64,000 nucleotides of DNA, taken from positions 4,464,001 through 4,528,000 of the forward strand of contig NZ_CP129613.1 in assembly GCF_030486405.1 (NCBI RefSeq), given 5' to 3'. Numbering within the stretch: the first letter of the stretch is position 1; each line of letters opens with the position of its first letter. This DNA is from Mycolicibacterium sp. HK-90 (GTDB lineage: Bacteria; Actinomycetota; Actinomycetes; Mycobacteriales; Mycobacteriaceae). This document shows positions 34,121-42,568 of this stretch, piece by piece. Position numbers and translations under genes: made by a program. The notes below the pieces were generated by a model that ran no database searches, was not told the origin of the DNA, and was given only the letters and a program-made list of their open reading frames with translations.

Positions 34121-34651
34121 GTGCGCTTGGCCCCTTTGCCCGCCGAGGAGTGGGACGACGACGTGCGACGTGCACTGTCGGTCATGCTTCCGGAGGAGCG
34201 GCTCAATCCCGAGGGTGCGGGGACCGCACTTTCCACACTCGCCCGTCACCCCGCGCTGACCAAGGCGTTCCTCCGGTTCAGCAATCATCTGCTGTTCCGC
34301 TCGACCCTGGACGCGCAGATGCGCGAGCTGGCCATCCTGCGGATCGCCCATCGCAGGCAATGCGAATACGAGTGGACCCACCACGCATTCATCGGCAAGG
34401 CCGAAGGACTCACCGATGAGCAGATCGCCAGCAGCACCAGCGGCGAAGGCACCACTCCCCTCGATCAGCACGTGATCAACGCTGTGGACGAACTCGACGG
34501 GGAGTCGCGGATATCGGACGCCACCTGGGCCGCCCTGAGCGAGCACCTCTCCGAACAGCAGCGGATGGACCTGGTCTTCACGATCGGCGGCTATGGCCTG
34601 ATGGCCATGGCTTACAACACCTTTGGAATCGCGCCGGAATCCGGCCACTGA
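34121..34651 (+). CDS. Carboxymuconolactone decarboxylase (CMD)/AhpD-family protein
   Basis: A 176-residue all-helical protein of the CMD/AhpD fold. The family core is RELAILRIAHRRQCEYEWTHHAFIGK. The usual redox pair C-x2-C is C-x2-E here, followed by HH, a form common in actinobacterial members. It is therefore more likely a decarboxylase/hydrolase-like enzyme or scaffold than an AhpD-type peroxidase. The GTG at 34121 follows AGAGGAGAA. It opens a seven-gene rightward operon with a Rieske oxygenase and dehydrogenases. Confidence 0.85.
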   Translation: MRLAPLPAEEWDDDVRRALSVMLPEERLNPEGAGTALSTLARHPALTKAFLRFSNHLLFRSTLDAQMRELAILRIAHRRQCEYEWTHHAFIGKAEGLTDEQIASSTSGEGTTPLDQHVINAVDELDGESRISDATWAALSEHLSEQQRMDLVFTIGGYGLMAMAYNTFGIAPESGH

Positions 34652-34684
34652 GCCCGAACAAGGCTTGAGAGAGAAAGTAGGTAG

Positions 34685-36025
34685 ATGATGGCGTTCTTCC
34701 CGAAGCCGGCGGTCGGCAGCTGGACCGAAAACTGGCCCGAACTCGGCACCGCACCAGTCAATTACGAGGATTCGATCGACCCCGAACACTGGAAGCTGGA
34801 GCAGCAAGCCATCTTCCGCAAGACCTGGCTGCAGATGGGCCGGGTGGAGCTGATTCCCAAGAAAGGCAGCTACATCACCCGTGAGCTGCCGTCGGTCGGC
34901 CCGGGCACGTCCATCGTCATCGTCAACGACGGCGAACGGATCCGGGCGTTCTACAACCTGTGCCGCCACCGCGGCAACAAGCTGGTGTGGAACGACTACC
35001 CCGGCGAGGAGGTGTCCGGCAGCTGCCGCCAGTTCGTCTGCAAGTACCACGCCTGGCGCTACAACCTCAAGGGCGACCTGACCTTCATCCAGCAGGAGCA
35101 GGAGTTCTTCGACGTCGACAAGGCCGACTACCCACTCAAGCCAGTGCGCTGCGAGGTGTGGGAAGGCTTCATCTTCGTCAACTTCGACGACGACGCGGTA
35201 TCGCTCGAGGAGTACCTTGGCGAATTCGCCGAGGGCCTCAAGGGTTATCCGTTCCACGAGATGACCGAGCACTACAGCTACCGTTCGGAGATCAAAGCCA
35301 ACTGGAAGCTGTTCATCGACGCGTTCGTCGAGTTCTACCACGCGCCGATCCTGCACATGAAGCAGGCGGAGAAGGAGGAAGCCGAGAAGCTGGCCAAGTT
35401 CGGCTTCGAGGCGCTGCACTACGACATCAAGGGCGATCACTCGATGATCTCGTCCTGGGGCGGCATGAGCCCGCCGAAGGACCTGAAGATGGTCAAGCCC
35501 ATCGAGCGCATCCTGCACAGTGGCCTCTTCGGGCCATGGGATCGACCTGACATCAAGGGCATCCTGCCCGACGAACTGCCACCGGCGATCAATCCCGGCC
35601 GGCACTCGACATGGGGCCAGGACTCTTTCGAGTTCTTCCCGAACTTCACTCTCCTGTTCTGGGTCCCGGGCTGGTATCTGACCTACAACTACTGGCCAAC
35701 CGGCGTGGACAGCCATATCTTCGAGGCCGATCTGTACTTCGTGCCGCCGAAGAACCTGCGCGAGCGGCTCTCGCAGGAGCTGGCCGCGGTGACGTTCAAG
35801 GAGTACGCGTTCCAGGACGCCAACACGCTGGAAGCCACCCAGACCCAGATCGGCACCCGCGCCGTACTCGACTTCCCGCTGTGCGACCAAGAAATTCTCC
35901 TGCGCCACCTGCACCACACCGCCCACAAGTACGTGGACCGGTACAAGGAGGCCAAGGCAAACGGCAACGGTTCGACCAACGGCAAGCACGCCGGAGCTGA
36001 CAAGAAGGATGAAGTCAATGTCTAA
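34685..36025 (+). CDS. Rieske non-heme iron oxygenase, alpha subunit
   Basis: A 446-residue oxygenase. Rieske ligands are C93 and H95 (NLCRHRGNKLV) and C119 and H122 (FVCKYHAWRYN). The mononuclear iron site shows H219 and H224 in VEFYHAPILHMK. The length and C-terminal domain fit catalytic alpha subunits of ring-hydroxylating or demethylating oxygenases. No ferredoxin reductase or normal beta subunit is adjacent; a small unknown protein overlaps its stop instead. The Lys/Gly/Asn-rich tail is flexible. Electrons could come from the Rieske ferredoxin at 6.9 kb, which is under a similar operator. The start could be either of two ATGs at 34685 and 34688. Confidence 0.92.
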   Translation: MMAFFPKPAVGSWTENWPELGTAPVNYEDSIDPEHWKLEQQAIFRKTWLQMGRVELIPKKGSYITRELPSVGPGTSIVIVNDGERIRAFYNLCRHRGNKLVWNDYPGEEVSGSCRQFVCKYHAWRYNLKGDLTFIQQEQEFFDVDKADYPLKPVRCEVWEGFIFVNFDDDAVSLEEYLGEFAEGLKGYPFHEMTEHYSYRSEIKANWKLFIDAFVEFYHAPILHMKQAEKEEAEKLAKFGFEALHYDIKGDHSMISSWGGMSPPKDLKMVKPIERILHSGLFGPWDRPDIKGILPDELPPAINPGRHSTWGQDSFEFFPNFTLLFWVPGWYLTYNYWPTGVDSHIFEADLYFVPPKNLRERLSQELAAVTFKEYAFQDANTLEATQTQIGTRAVLDFPLCDQEILLRHLHHTAHKYVDRYKEAKANGNGSTNGKHAGADKKDEVNV

Positions 36026-36347
36026 GCTGCCCGAGGAATTCGCCGACCTGGAGCGGTTCAGCGATTGGTGCCTGCCCACCGAAGAGGAGCGCTATCAGAA
36101 GCGTCTCAACTCGACGATGGATGAGATGCAGGAGCTTTACGACGCCGGCATGGCCCGGCTCGAGGACATCATGGTCTACGTCGACGCACGCTTCCCACTG
36201 GCGAGCATGCCAGATGACGCCAAAGCCCTTGTGCACCTTGGACAGTCGATCGTCCAGGTGAGTTTCCCCGTCGAGGTGTGGAAGCAGCCGCGGGTGCTCG
36301 ACAGCGGTGCGGCCTACATCAATCTCATCAAGGAGCCGGTGGTTTAG
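36018..36347 (+). CDS. Small unknown protein co-translated with the Rieske oxygenase
   Basis: A 109-residue acidic, helical protein starting MSKLPEEFADLERFSDWCLPTEEERYQKR and ending LIKEPVV. I do not recognise a family. It overlaps the oxygenase stop by eight bases and is followed two bases later by the amidohydrolase, so it is strongly coupled to both. The start at 36018 is preferred over an ATG three codons earlier because GAAGGA lies eight bases before it. It is too short and not of the NTF2 type expected for an oxygenase beta subunit. A role as an assembly factor or extra subunit of the oxygenase is possible. Confidence 0.8.
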   Translation: MSKLPEEFADLERFSDWCLPTEEERYQKRLNSTMDEMQELYDAGMARLEDIMVYVDARFPLASMPDDAKALVHLGQSIVQVSFPVEVWKQPRVLDSGAAYINLIKEPVV

Positions 36348-36349
36348 TC

Positions 36350-37591
36350 GTGCTGACCCTCAAAGCCGCGGGTCTTGTCGACGTCGATGCCGGGACGATC
36401 ATTCGTCCCGGCATTGTCCGTGTCGACGGAGACCGGATTGTCGCCGTCGGAGACGCCAAATCAGACCCAGCCATCGATCCCGATGACGAGGTGATCGATC
36501 TCGGCGACTCGATCCTGCTGCCTGGCCTGATGGACATGGAAGTCAACCTGCTGATGGGTGGCCGGGGCGAGAACCCGGGCCTGTCCCAGGTGCAGGACGA
36601 TCCCCCGACCCGCGTGCTGCGTGCGGTGGGCAATGCCCGCCGCACCCTGCGCGCCGGGTTCACCACGGTGCGCAATCTCGGGCTGTTCGTCAAGACCGGC
36701 GGCTACCTGCTCGACGTCGCCCTCGGCAAGGCCATCGATGCCGGCTGGATCGACGGTCCGCGCATCATCCCCGCCGGGCACGCCATCACCCCCACCGGCG
36801 GGCACCTCGACCCCACGATGTTCGCGGCATTCATGCCGGGCGTGCTGGAGCTGACCATCGAAGAGGGCATCGCCAACGGAGTCGACGAGATCCGCAAGGC
36901 GGTGCGCTACCAGATCAAACACGGCGCTCAGCTGATCAAGGTCTGCTGTTCGGGCGGCGTCATGTCGCTGACGGGTGAGGCCGGGGCACAACACTATTCG
37001 GACGAGGAGCTGCGCGTCATCGTCGACGAGGCACACCGGCGCGGCCTTCGGGTGGCCGCGCACACCCACGGCGCCGAGGCCGTCAAGCATGCCGTGGACT
37101 GCGGCATCGACTGCATCGAGCACGGCTTCCTGATGGACGACGAGGCCATCCAGATGCTCGTCGACAACGACCGCTTCCTGGTCACCACCCGCCGCCTGGC
37201 CCAGGCCATGGACGTTTCGAAGGCACCGAAGGTGCTGCAGGACAAGGCTGCCGAGATGTTCCCGAAAGCCGAGACCTCGATCAAGGCCGCCTATGAGGCA
37301 GGGGTGAAGATCGCGGTCGGCACCGATGCACCAGCCATCCCGCATGGCAAGAACGCCGACGAGCTCGTCACCCTCGTGGAATGGGGCATGCCGCCGGCCG
37401 CGGTGCTGCGCTCGGCCACCACCATCGCCGCCGATCTGATCAACGTCACCGACCGGGGCCGGCTGGCAGAAGGGCTGCTCGCCGACATCATCGCGGTGCC
37501 AGGTAACCCACTCGAGGACATCAGCGTTACACAGCATGTCGATTTTGTAATGAAAGGCGGTAAGGTCTTCCGCAATGAGCACATCAACTGA
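36350..37591 (+). CDS. Amidohydrolase (imidazolonepropionase/prolidase-like), altered metal motif
   Basis: A 413-residue amidohydrolase with a small beta-domain (residues 1-55 and the C-terminus) around a TIM barrel. Most sites are kept: LIKVCCSGG with the Lys likely to be carbamylated, AAHTHGAEAV, CIEHGFLMDD and VGTDAPAIPHG with the catalytic Asp. The first metal motif, normally PGLIDxHxH, reads LLPGLMDMEVNLLMGG. Both His are replaced, by E64 and N66. The enzyme may bind one metal only or a different one. It follows the small unknown protein by two bases, starts at GTG 36350 and overlaps the next gene by 17 bases. Confidence 0.85.
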   Translation: MLTLKAAGLVDVDAGTIIRPGIVRVDGDRIVAVGDAKSDPAIDPDDEVIDLGDSILLPGLMDMEVNLLMGGRGENPGLSQVQDDPPTRVLRAVGNARRTLRAGFTTVRNLGLFVKTGGYLLDVALGKAIDAGWIDGPRIIPAGHAITPTGGHLDPTMFAAFMPGVLELTIEEGIANGVDEIRKAVRYQIKHGAQLIKVCCSGGVMSLTGEAGAQHYSDEELRVIVDEAHRRGLRVAAHTHGAEAVKHAVDCGIDCIEHGFLMDDEAIQMLVDNDRFLVTTRRLAQAMDVSKAPKVLQDKAAEMFPKAETSIKAAYEAGVKIAVGTDAPAIPHGKNADELVTLVEWGMPPAAVLRSATTIAADLINVTDRGRLAEGLLADIIAVPGNPLEDISVTQHVDFVMKGGKVFRNEHIN

Positions 37592-38021
37592 TTCCCCGAC
37601 ACGGACCGAGGATCTGATCGAGATCCAGCAGGTGCTCGCCAAATACGCGGTGACCATCACCCAGGGCGACATCGACGGTCTGATCAGTGTTTTCACCCCT
37701 GACGGCACGTACAGCGCATTCGGCGAGACCTACACGCTCAATCGGTTCCCGGTACTGGTCGACGCCGCACCCAAGGGCCTGTTCATGACCGGCACCGCCC
37801 TGATCGACCTCGTCGAAGGGGCCGATACCGCGTCCGGTACGCAGCCGCTGTGCTTCATCGAACACTCCAAGCACGACATGCGCATCGGCTACTACCGCGA
37901 CACCTACGAGCGGACCGCCGAGGGCTGGCGATTGAAGACCCGCGCGATGACCTTCATCCGGCGCAGTGGCGATCACGACCACGGCCGGCCACATGCGATC
38001 GGCAGGCCGGAAGCCGGATGA
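37575..38021 (+). CDS. SnoaL-like (NTF2-fold) protein
   Basis: A 148-residue NTF2-fold protein. It has the typical N-terminal helix IEIQQVLAKYAVTITQGDIDGLISVFTPDG, a middle with CFIEHSKHDMRIGYYRDTYER, and WRLKTRAMTFIRR. Such proteins act as small isomerases, cyclases, dehydratases or oxygenase partners. It overlaps the amidohydrolase by 17 bases and the next dehydrogenase by four, so expression is tightly coupled. In ring-hydroxylating systems the beta subunit has this fold, so it may be a structural partner of the Rieske oxygenase, although its sequence looks SnoaL-like. Confidence 0.85.
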   Translation: MSTSTDSPTRTEDLIEIQQVLAKYAVTITQGDIDGLISVFTPDGTYSAFGETYTLNRFPVLVDAAPKGLFMTGTALIDLVEGADTASGTQPLCFIEHSKHDMRIGYYRDTYERTAEGWRLKTRAMTFIRRSGDHDHGRPHAIGRPEAG

Positions 38022-39142
38022 CGACCGATCTGTTCGAACCCGCGACTTTCCGCACGGCGCTGCAGGACTGGCTGGCCGAGAATGACCTGACACCGCCCGA
38101 GGACCATTCGCTTTCAGGTCACATGCGCCAGTTCGCCCGCGTGCAGAAGGCACTGTACGACGGCGGCTGGAGCCGCTATGGCTGGCCCGAGCATGCCGGC
38201 GGGCTGGGAGGTCCGGAGATGCTGCGCGCCATCGTCGGCGAGGAGGTCGTGGGCCGCAGGCTGGCCGAACCCGGCCCGTACTCGATGCTGGAAGTGCTGG
38301 CACCGACGATGATCGACTACGCGCCCAAGGAACTGGCCGCCGAGATGGTGCCGAAACTGCTCTCCGGCGAAGAACAGTGGTGCCAGGGATTCTCCGAACC
38401 CGGCTCGGGCAGCGATCTGGCGTCGCTGACCACGCGCGCCGTCCAGCGCGGCGACAAATGGGTCATCAACGGCCAGAAGGTCTGGACCAGCTTCGCGCAG
38501 TTCTCACACCGGTGCATCCTGCTGACCCGCACCGGCGACGCGGACACCCCCAACCACCAGGCGATCACCGCGTTCTTCGTCGACACCGACTCCCCCGGTA
38601 TCACCGTCCGGCCGCTGCGCACCATGCATGACGTCGACGAGTTCTGCGAGGTGTACTTCGACGACGTCGAAGTCGATGCGAGCCGGATGCTCGGCAAGCC
38701 CGGCGACGGCTGGCAGTTGGCGATGGATCTGCTGCCCTACGAGCGCTCGACCTGTTTCTGGCAGCGCATCGCCTACCTGTACTCACGGTTCGACGCCCTC
38801 GTCGAAGCGGTGAAACGGCAAGGGCAGGTGGTGGATCCGGACCTCGGCGAGGTCTACCTGGCGCTCCACACCTTGCGCTGCCGTTCGGCCGCAACACAAC
38901 ACCGGCTGGCCGAGGGCCACAAACTCGGGCCGGACACCTCGATCGACAAGGTGCTGTTGGCCAGTGCCGAACAGCTGCTCTACGACACCGCACGCAATCT
39001 GATGCCCGGGGTGATCGAGCTCGAGGACTCCGAATGGCGCACCGAATACCTGTATTCGCGCGCGTCGACCATCTACGGCGGCACCGCCGAAGTGCAGCGC
39101 AACATCATCGCGCGCCGGCTGCTGGATCTCGGGAAGGAGTGA
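38018..39142 (+). CDS. Acyl-CoA dehydrogenase, larger subunit of a pair
   Basis: A 374-residue acyl-CoA dehydrogenase. Motifs: GFSEPGSGSDLASL, WVINGQKVWTSFA, and IYGGTAEVQRNIIARRLL at the end. The ATG at 38018 overlaps the preceding stop by four bases. A 266-residue dehydrogenase-like gene follows four bases later, so this is the second heteromeric pair in the window after 2201/3377. It would desaturate a bulky acyl-CoA formed after oxygenation. Confidence 0.92.
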   Translation: MTTDLFEPATFRTALQDWLAENDLTPPEDHSLSGHMRQFARVQKALYDGGWSRYGWPEHAGGLGGPEMLRAIVGEEVVGRRLAEPGPYSMLEVLAPTMIDYAPKELAAEMVPKLLSGEEQWCQGFSEPGSGSDLASLTTRAVQRGDKWVINGQKVWTSFAQFSHRCILLTRTGDADTPNHQAITAFFVDTDSPGITVRPLRTMHDVDEFCEVYFDDVEVDASRMLGKPGDGWQLAMDLLPYERSTCFWQRIAYLYSRFDALVEAVKRQGQVVDPDLGEVYLALHTLRCRSAATQHRLAEGHKLGPDTSIDKVLLASAEQLLYDTARNLMPGVIELEDSEWRTEYLYSRASTIYGGTAEVQRNIIARRLLDLGKE

Positions 39143-39146
39143 AAGC

Positions 39147-39947
39147 GTGACAGATTTGGATACCGAATCACTCGGCTTGCTCGAAGACACGCTCCGCAAG
39201 ACCATGCTGTCGGCCTCGGGCGCCAAGCTGGATGCTGCACTGGCCGACCTCGGCTGGCACGAGATGCTGTCCGACATGCCAGAGGTCGCCATGCCGCTGG
39301 TATTCCGGCTGCTGGGTGAAACAGGGTCGCACGCCTCAGTTCTCAACGATGTGTTGCTTGAGACCATCGGTGGCCTTCCCGGCGGTACCCCACCGATGCC
39401 CTATGCCGGTGGCGCCTGGGTGGTGTGGGAGCGCGCAGAGAACGCGGACAACCCGACGATGGGTGGACTGCCGCTGAAGCAGGTGCCCGACGGTCAGTTG
39501 CTCCGGATATCCGAAGCCCGGCGCGCCCTGGGCTGGTGGCTGGTGGGCTCGGCCCGCGCCATGCTGGCCCTGGCCCGGCAGCACGCACTGGATCGCGTCC
39601 AGTTCGGCAAGCCGATCTCGTCCTTCCAAGCCGTGCGGCATCGGCTGGCCGAGACTCTGGTCGCGATCGAAGGTGCCGAGGCCACGCTGAACCTGCCCAA
39701 CGCCGACAATGTCGACCTGAACTCGCTGCTGGCCAAGGCGGCTGCCGGCAAGGCCGCCCTGACCGCGGCCAAGCACTGCCAGCAGGTGCTCGGCGGCATC
39801 GGTTTCACCGCTGAGCACGAGCTGCACCACCACGTGAAGCGTGTTCTGGTGCTTGACGGATTGCTCGGCAGTTCAAGGGAACTCACCCGCAAAGGCGGCG
39901 CCGGTCTGCGCGCCCGCGGGACGGTGCCGCGGCTGGCCCAGCTGTAG
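39147..39947 (+). CDS. Acyl-CoA dehydrogenase, short partner subunit
   Basis: A 266-residue protein holding mainly the C-terminal helical domain of an acyl-CoA dehydrogenase (LDRVQFGKPISSFQAVRHRLAE and CQQVLGGIGFTAEHELHHHVKR). The N-terminal domain is strongly reduced and the TEPxxGSD motif is absent. It starts at GTG 39147 with GGAAGGAG upstream and lies four bases after the larger subunit. I infer a subunit of a heteromer, as for the pair at 2201/3377, because alone it lacks a full FAD site. A hairpin terminator follows. Confidence 0.85.
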   Translation: MTDLDTESLGLLEDTLRKTMLSASGAKLDAALADLGWHEMLSDMPEVAMPLVFRLLGETGSHASVLNDVLLETIGGLPGGTPPMPYAGGAWVVWERAENADNPTMGGLPLKQVPDGQLLRISEARRALGWWLVGSARAMLALARQHALDRVQFGKPISSFQAVRHRLAETLVAIEGAEATLNLPNADNVDLNSLLAKAAAGKAALTAAKHCQQVLGGIGFTAEHELHHHVKRVLVLDGLLGSSRELTRKGGAGLRARGTVPRLAQL

Positions 39948-39958
39948 CGTTCACCTGC

Positions 39959-40015
39959 CGAGCAGACGCGAAACCCCCTAATTTCGGCGAAAATTGGGGG
40001 TTTTGCGTCTGCTCG
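39959..40015. terminator. Strong hairpin between convergent operon ends
   Basis: Two 28-base arms (39959-39986 and 39988-40015, outer part CGAGCAGACGC and GCGTCTGCTCG) pair with three mismatches almost without a loop. Runs CCCCC/GGGGG and AAA/TTTT lie inside. It separates the rightward Rieske operon from the leftward adenylate cyclase gene, whose stop is three bases away. It is a likely two-way terminator. Confidence 0.75.
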
Positions 40016-40017
40016 CG

Positions 40018-41499
40018 CTATTCAATGACAGGTTCGGCGAAGACTGTGGCCGTCGAGCGGCCTCGCAGTACCGTCGAACCGCGCACCACCCAGTGCCGTC
40101 CCTCGTCGGCGTCGGCGTGGGCCAGCGCGCTGCCCGAACACAGCACGGTCGATTCACGGTCCTTGGCGTGGTCGGCCAGCCGGGCCGCTTCGTTCACCGC
40201 GTCACCGATCACGGTGTATTCGTAGCGGTTCTCGGCACCGATGTTGCCCGCGAACACCGACCCACACGAAATGCCCACGCCGAACTCGACATCCGGCAGT
40301 CGATGCAGCCGCGGTACCAGGGCCCGCGCGGTCGCCATCGCCGAGGAGGCCGGATTGTCCAGCCGCAGCGGTGCACCGAACACGGCCAGTACGGCGTCGC
40401 CCTCGAACTTGTTGATCAGGCCGTGGTTCCGCTCGACGGTTTCCACCACGATCTTGAAGAACCCGTTCAGCAGCTGCGCCACCTCTTGCGGCGGCCGGGA
40501 CGCACCCAACGCGGTCGAACCCACCAGGTCGACGTAGAGGACCGCGGCGTCACGAACGTCACCGGACACCGCACCGCCCTGTTGCAGGGCATGGCGGGCC
40601 ACGTCGACCCCGACGTAGCGGCCGAACAGGTCCCGCAACCGGTTCCGTTCGGCGACCCCGGCCACCATTCGGTTGAAACCGTATTGGAGACGGCCGATCT
40701 CGGATGACTCGTAGACCTTGACCGAGACACCGGACCACCCTCGCTCGACCGCTTTCATGGCCAGCACGACCTCGCCGACCGGGTCGGACACCGACCGCGC
40801 CACCAGCACCATCGACCGCAGTCCGAAGACCAGCGAGATGACGGCCACCACCAGCACCGCGGCCTCGACAGGCGCCGTCTTCTGCACGAACCAGCCGTTG
40901 GAGCGTGCGAGCACGATCAACGCGATCCCGAGCATGGGCAGCCCACTGAACAGCGTCCAGATGGTGATCAGCCGGGCCAGGACGCCGGGCATCCTGACGA
41001 TGACAGCCGAGGAGGAGGTCAGCGACGCGGCGACGATGGGTCGCAACATCCGTTGGGTGACCAGGAATCCCATGCACGCGGCGGCCACGCCGCCGGACAG
41101 GATCGCACCGCCCATCACATAGGCGACGCCTCCCCCGGCGTCGAGGTTCAGCAGCGTGTACACGAGCGCGCTCACGGCCCAGGTGGTGAATTGGATGATG
41201 GTCTGTCGCGGCGCGATACGCATGGCCGCGCGCTGCTGTTGTGGCGTCGGATTCTCGCCCGCGGCGAACCATTTGAACGTCGGATGGACGTTGACCCAAC
41301 CAACGACGGTATCGACGATCGCGGCTGCGACCATCAGTGCGATCAGAGCGACAAGGTTCGCCTGGGTCAACAACTCCCGCGCATCACCGACCGTATTGCG
41401 GCTCAGCGCCAGCACCACGAGCGTCACCGCGGCGGCCGCGGTGGTCTGCGCGTAGATCTGCCTCGCCGCGTAACTCACACTGAGCCGGACTGCCCCCAT
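40018..41499 (-). CDS. Membrane-bound class III adenylate cyclase with HAMP domain
   Basis: A 493-residue membrane protein. Six hydrophobic helices are visible at about residues 20-37, 48-66, 104-118, 128-147, 176-198 and 212-232. A HAMP domain follows at about 235-290, and a class III cyclase domain at about 315-480. Metal Asp residues are D324 in LYVDLVGSTALG and D368 in KFEGDAVLAVFG, with K364 as a likely purine-specifying Lys. It would make cAMP from ATP in response to a membrane or lipid signal. The layout matches the mycobacterial Rv1318c/Rv3645-type cyclases. It stands alone, between a terminator and a crotonase gene 16 bases upstream. Confidence 0.93.
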   Translation of the reverse strand: MGAVRLSVSYAARQIYAQTTAAAAVTLVVLALSRNTVGDARELLTQANLVALIALMVAAAIVDTVVGWVNVHPTFKWFAAGENPTPQQQRAAMRIAPRQTIIQFTTWAVSALVYTLLNLDAGGGVAYVMGGAILSGGVAAACMGFLVTQRMLRPIVAASLTSSSAVIVRMPGVLARLITIWTLFSGLPMLGIALIVLARSNGWFVQKTAPVEAAVLVVAVISLVFGLRSMVLVARSVSDPVGEVVLAMKAVERGWSGVSVKVYESSEIGRLQYGFNRMVAGVAERNRLRDLFGRYVGVDVARHALQQGGAVSGDVRDAAVLYVDLVGSTALGASRPPQEVAQLLNGFFKIVVETVERNHGLINKFEGDAVLAVFGAPLRLDNPASSAMATARALVPRLHRLPDVEFGVGISCGSVFAGNIGAENRYEYTVIGDAVNEAARLADHAKDRESTVLCSGSALAHADADEGRHWVVRGSTVLRGRSTATVFAEPVIE

Positions 41500-41515
41500 C
41501 TTCAGAGGCCCACGC

Positions 41516-42298
41516 CTACTTGATGTTCTGCTTCATCCCGTCGATATCCATCAGCACCGGCCATCCGCTGACGCTAAGCGCATTGCCGTGCCCGGTCTGG
41601 TGAATGTCGAAGACCGATTGAATCGCGGCGTAGAAACCCTGTACGTCGAGAGTCTGATTGACGGCGCGCTTGGCCTGGCGGAGCGCGAACGCCGGCATCT
41701 TCGCGATCTGCGCGGCCAGCTCCGCGGTCTGTGCGTCGAGCTCATCGCGCGGCACCACCCGGTTGACCATGCCGGTGCGCTCGGCTTCCTCCGCGGTCAG
41801 GGCCCGGCCGGTGAACAGGATCTCCTTGGCCTTGCGCGCGCCGAGTTCCCAGGTGTGACCGTGGTACTCGACACCGCCGATCCCCATCAGGGCCACCGGA
41901 TCGGAGAAGAGCGCGTCGTCGGCGGCCAGGATCAGGTCGCACGGCCAGCAGAGCAACAGACCGCCGGAGATGCAGCGGCCCTGGACGGCGGCGATCGACG
42001 GCTTGGGCACATTGCGCCAGCGCAGCGTGTACTCCAGATAGCGCCGCGACTCGTGCTCGATCAGGAATTCCAGCGTGATCTTGTCGGGTACCGGTCCCCC
42101 ACCGCGCAGGTCGTGCCCCGCGGAAAAGTGCTTGCCGTTGGCCCGCAACACGATCACCTTCACGTCGCGGTCATCGGCGGCTCTGGTCCACGCGGCATCG
42201 AGCTCATCGAGCAATTCCGGGTTCTGTGCGTTCGCGGCCTCCGGCCGGTTCAGCGTGATCGTGGCGATCGAATCGGTGGCGTCGTAGTCGATGTACAC
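41516..42298 (-). CDS. Enoyl-CoA hydratase/isomerase (crotonase) family protein
   Basis: A 260-residue crotonase. The CoA-binding oxyanion motif HFSAGHDLRGGG is kept. The two catalytic Glu of true hydratases are not seen: the first position lies in ISGGLLLCWPCDL and the second in MGIGGVEYHGHTWELG. The protein may therefore catalyse another crotonase reaction such as C-C cleavage, isomerisation or thioester hydrolysis. The GTG at 42298 is chosen because AAAGGA precedes it by five bases. A perfect operator palindrome lies upstream, shared with the divergent TetR gene. Confidence 0.88.
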   Translation of the reverse strand: MYIDYDATDSIATITLNRPEAANAQNPELLDELDAAWTRAADDRDVKVIVLRANGKHFSAGHDLRGGGPVPDKITLEFLIEHESRRYLEYTLRWRNVPKPSIAAVQGRCISGGLLLCWPCDLILAADDALFSDPVALMGIGGVEYHGHTWELGARKAKEILFTGRALTAEEAERTGMVNRVVPRDELDAQTAELAAQIAKMPAFALRQAKRAVNQTLDVQGFYAAIQSVFDIHQTGHGNALSVSGWPVLMDIDGMKQNIK

Positions 42299-42429
42299 GT
42301 GTTTCCTTTGCTCACAGCCGACTCTCGGCAGCCGCCGTCGCGACATGGCCGCCGTCGAAACAAGTGGCGCCACACGGACGCTGTTTGGTGCGAAACCCTT
42401 CTTCTGAAAGGACTTCTATAATTCCCCTC

Positions 42430-42448
42430 ATGAGAATACTATTCTCAT
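42430..42448. promoter_or_regulatory. Perfect 8-3-8 palindrome, probable TetR operator
   Basis: ATGAGAAT and ATTCTCAT surround ACT with no mismatch. The site lies in the divergent space between the crotonase (GTG 42298) and the TetR gene (GTG 42569). It is the best match to the shared GAGAA-N5-TTCTC pattern beside a regulator gene, so this TetR is a strong candidate for the regulon's controller. Confidence 0.7.
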
Positions 42449-42568
42449 AGCACGAAAGTTACAATCTCCGACACGTTGGCCGCGAGGGGGTCTGGCAGCA
42501 CAATGGCAAGGCGTTCTCCGGTACAGTCAGTTCATGTTCTCCCCACTCGACAAGCGTCGGAGCGGCCA

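Noticed and set aside
34088..36079. A 663-codon open frame on the minus strand opposite the Rieske oxygenase
   Set aside because: It mirrors the codons of the oxygenase, has no family motif, and the plus-strand protein has all Rieske and iron ligands.
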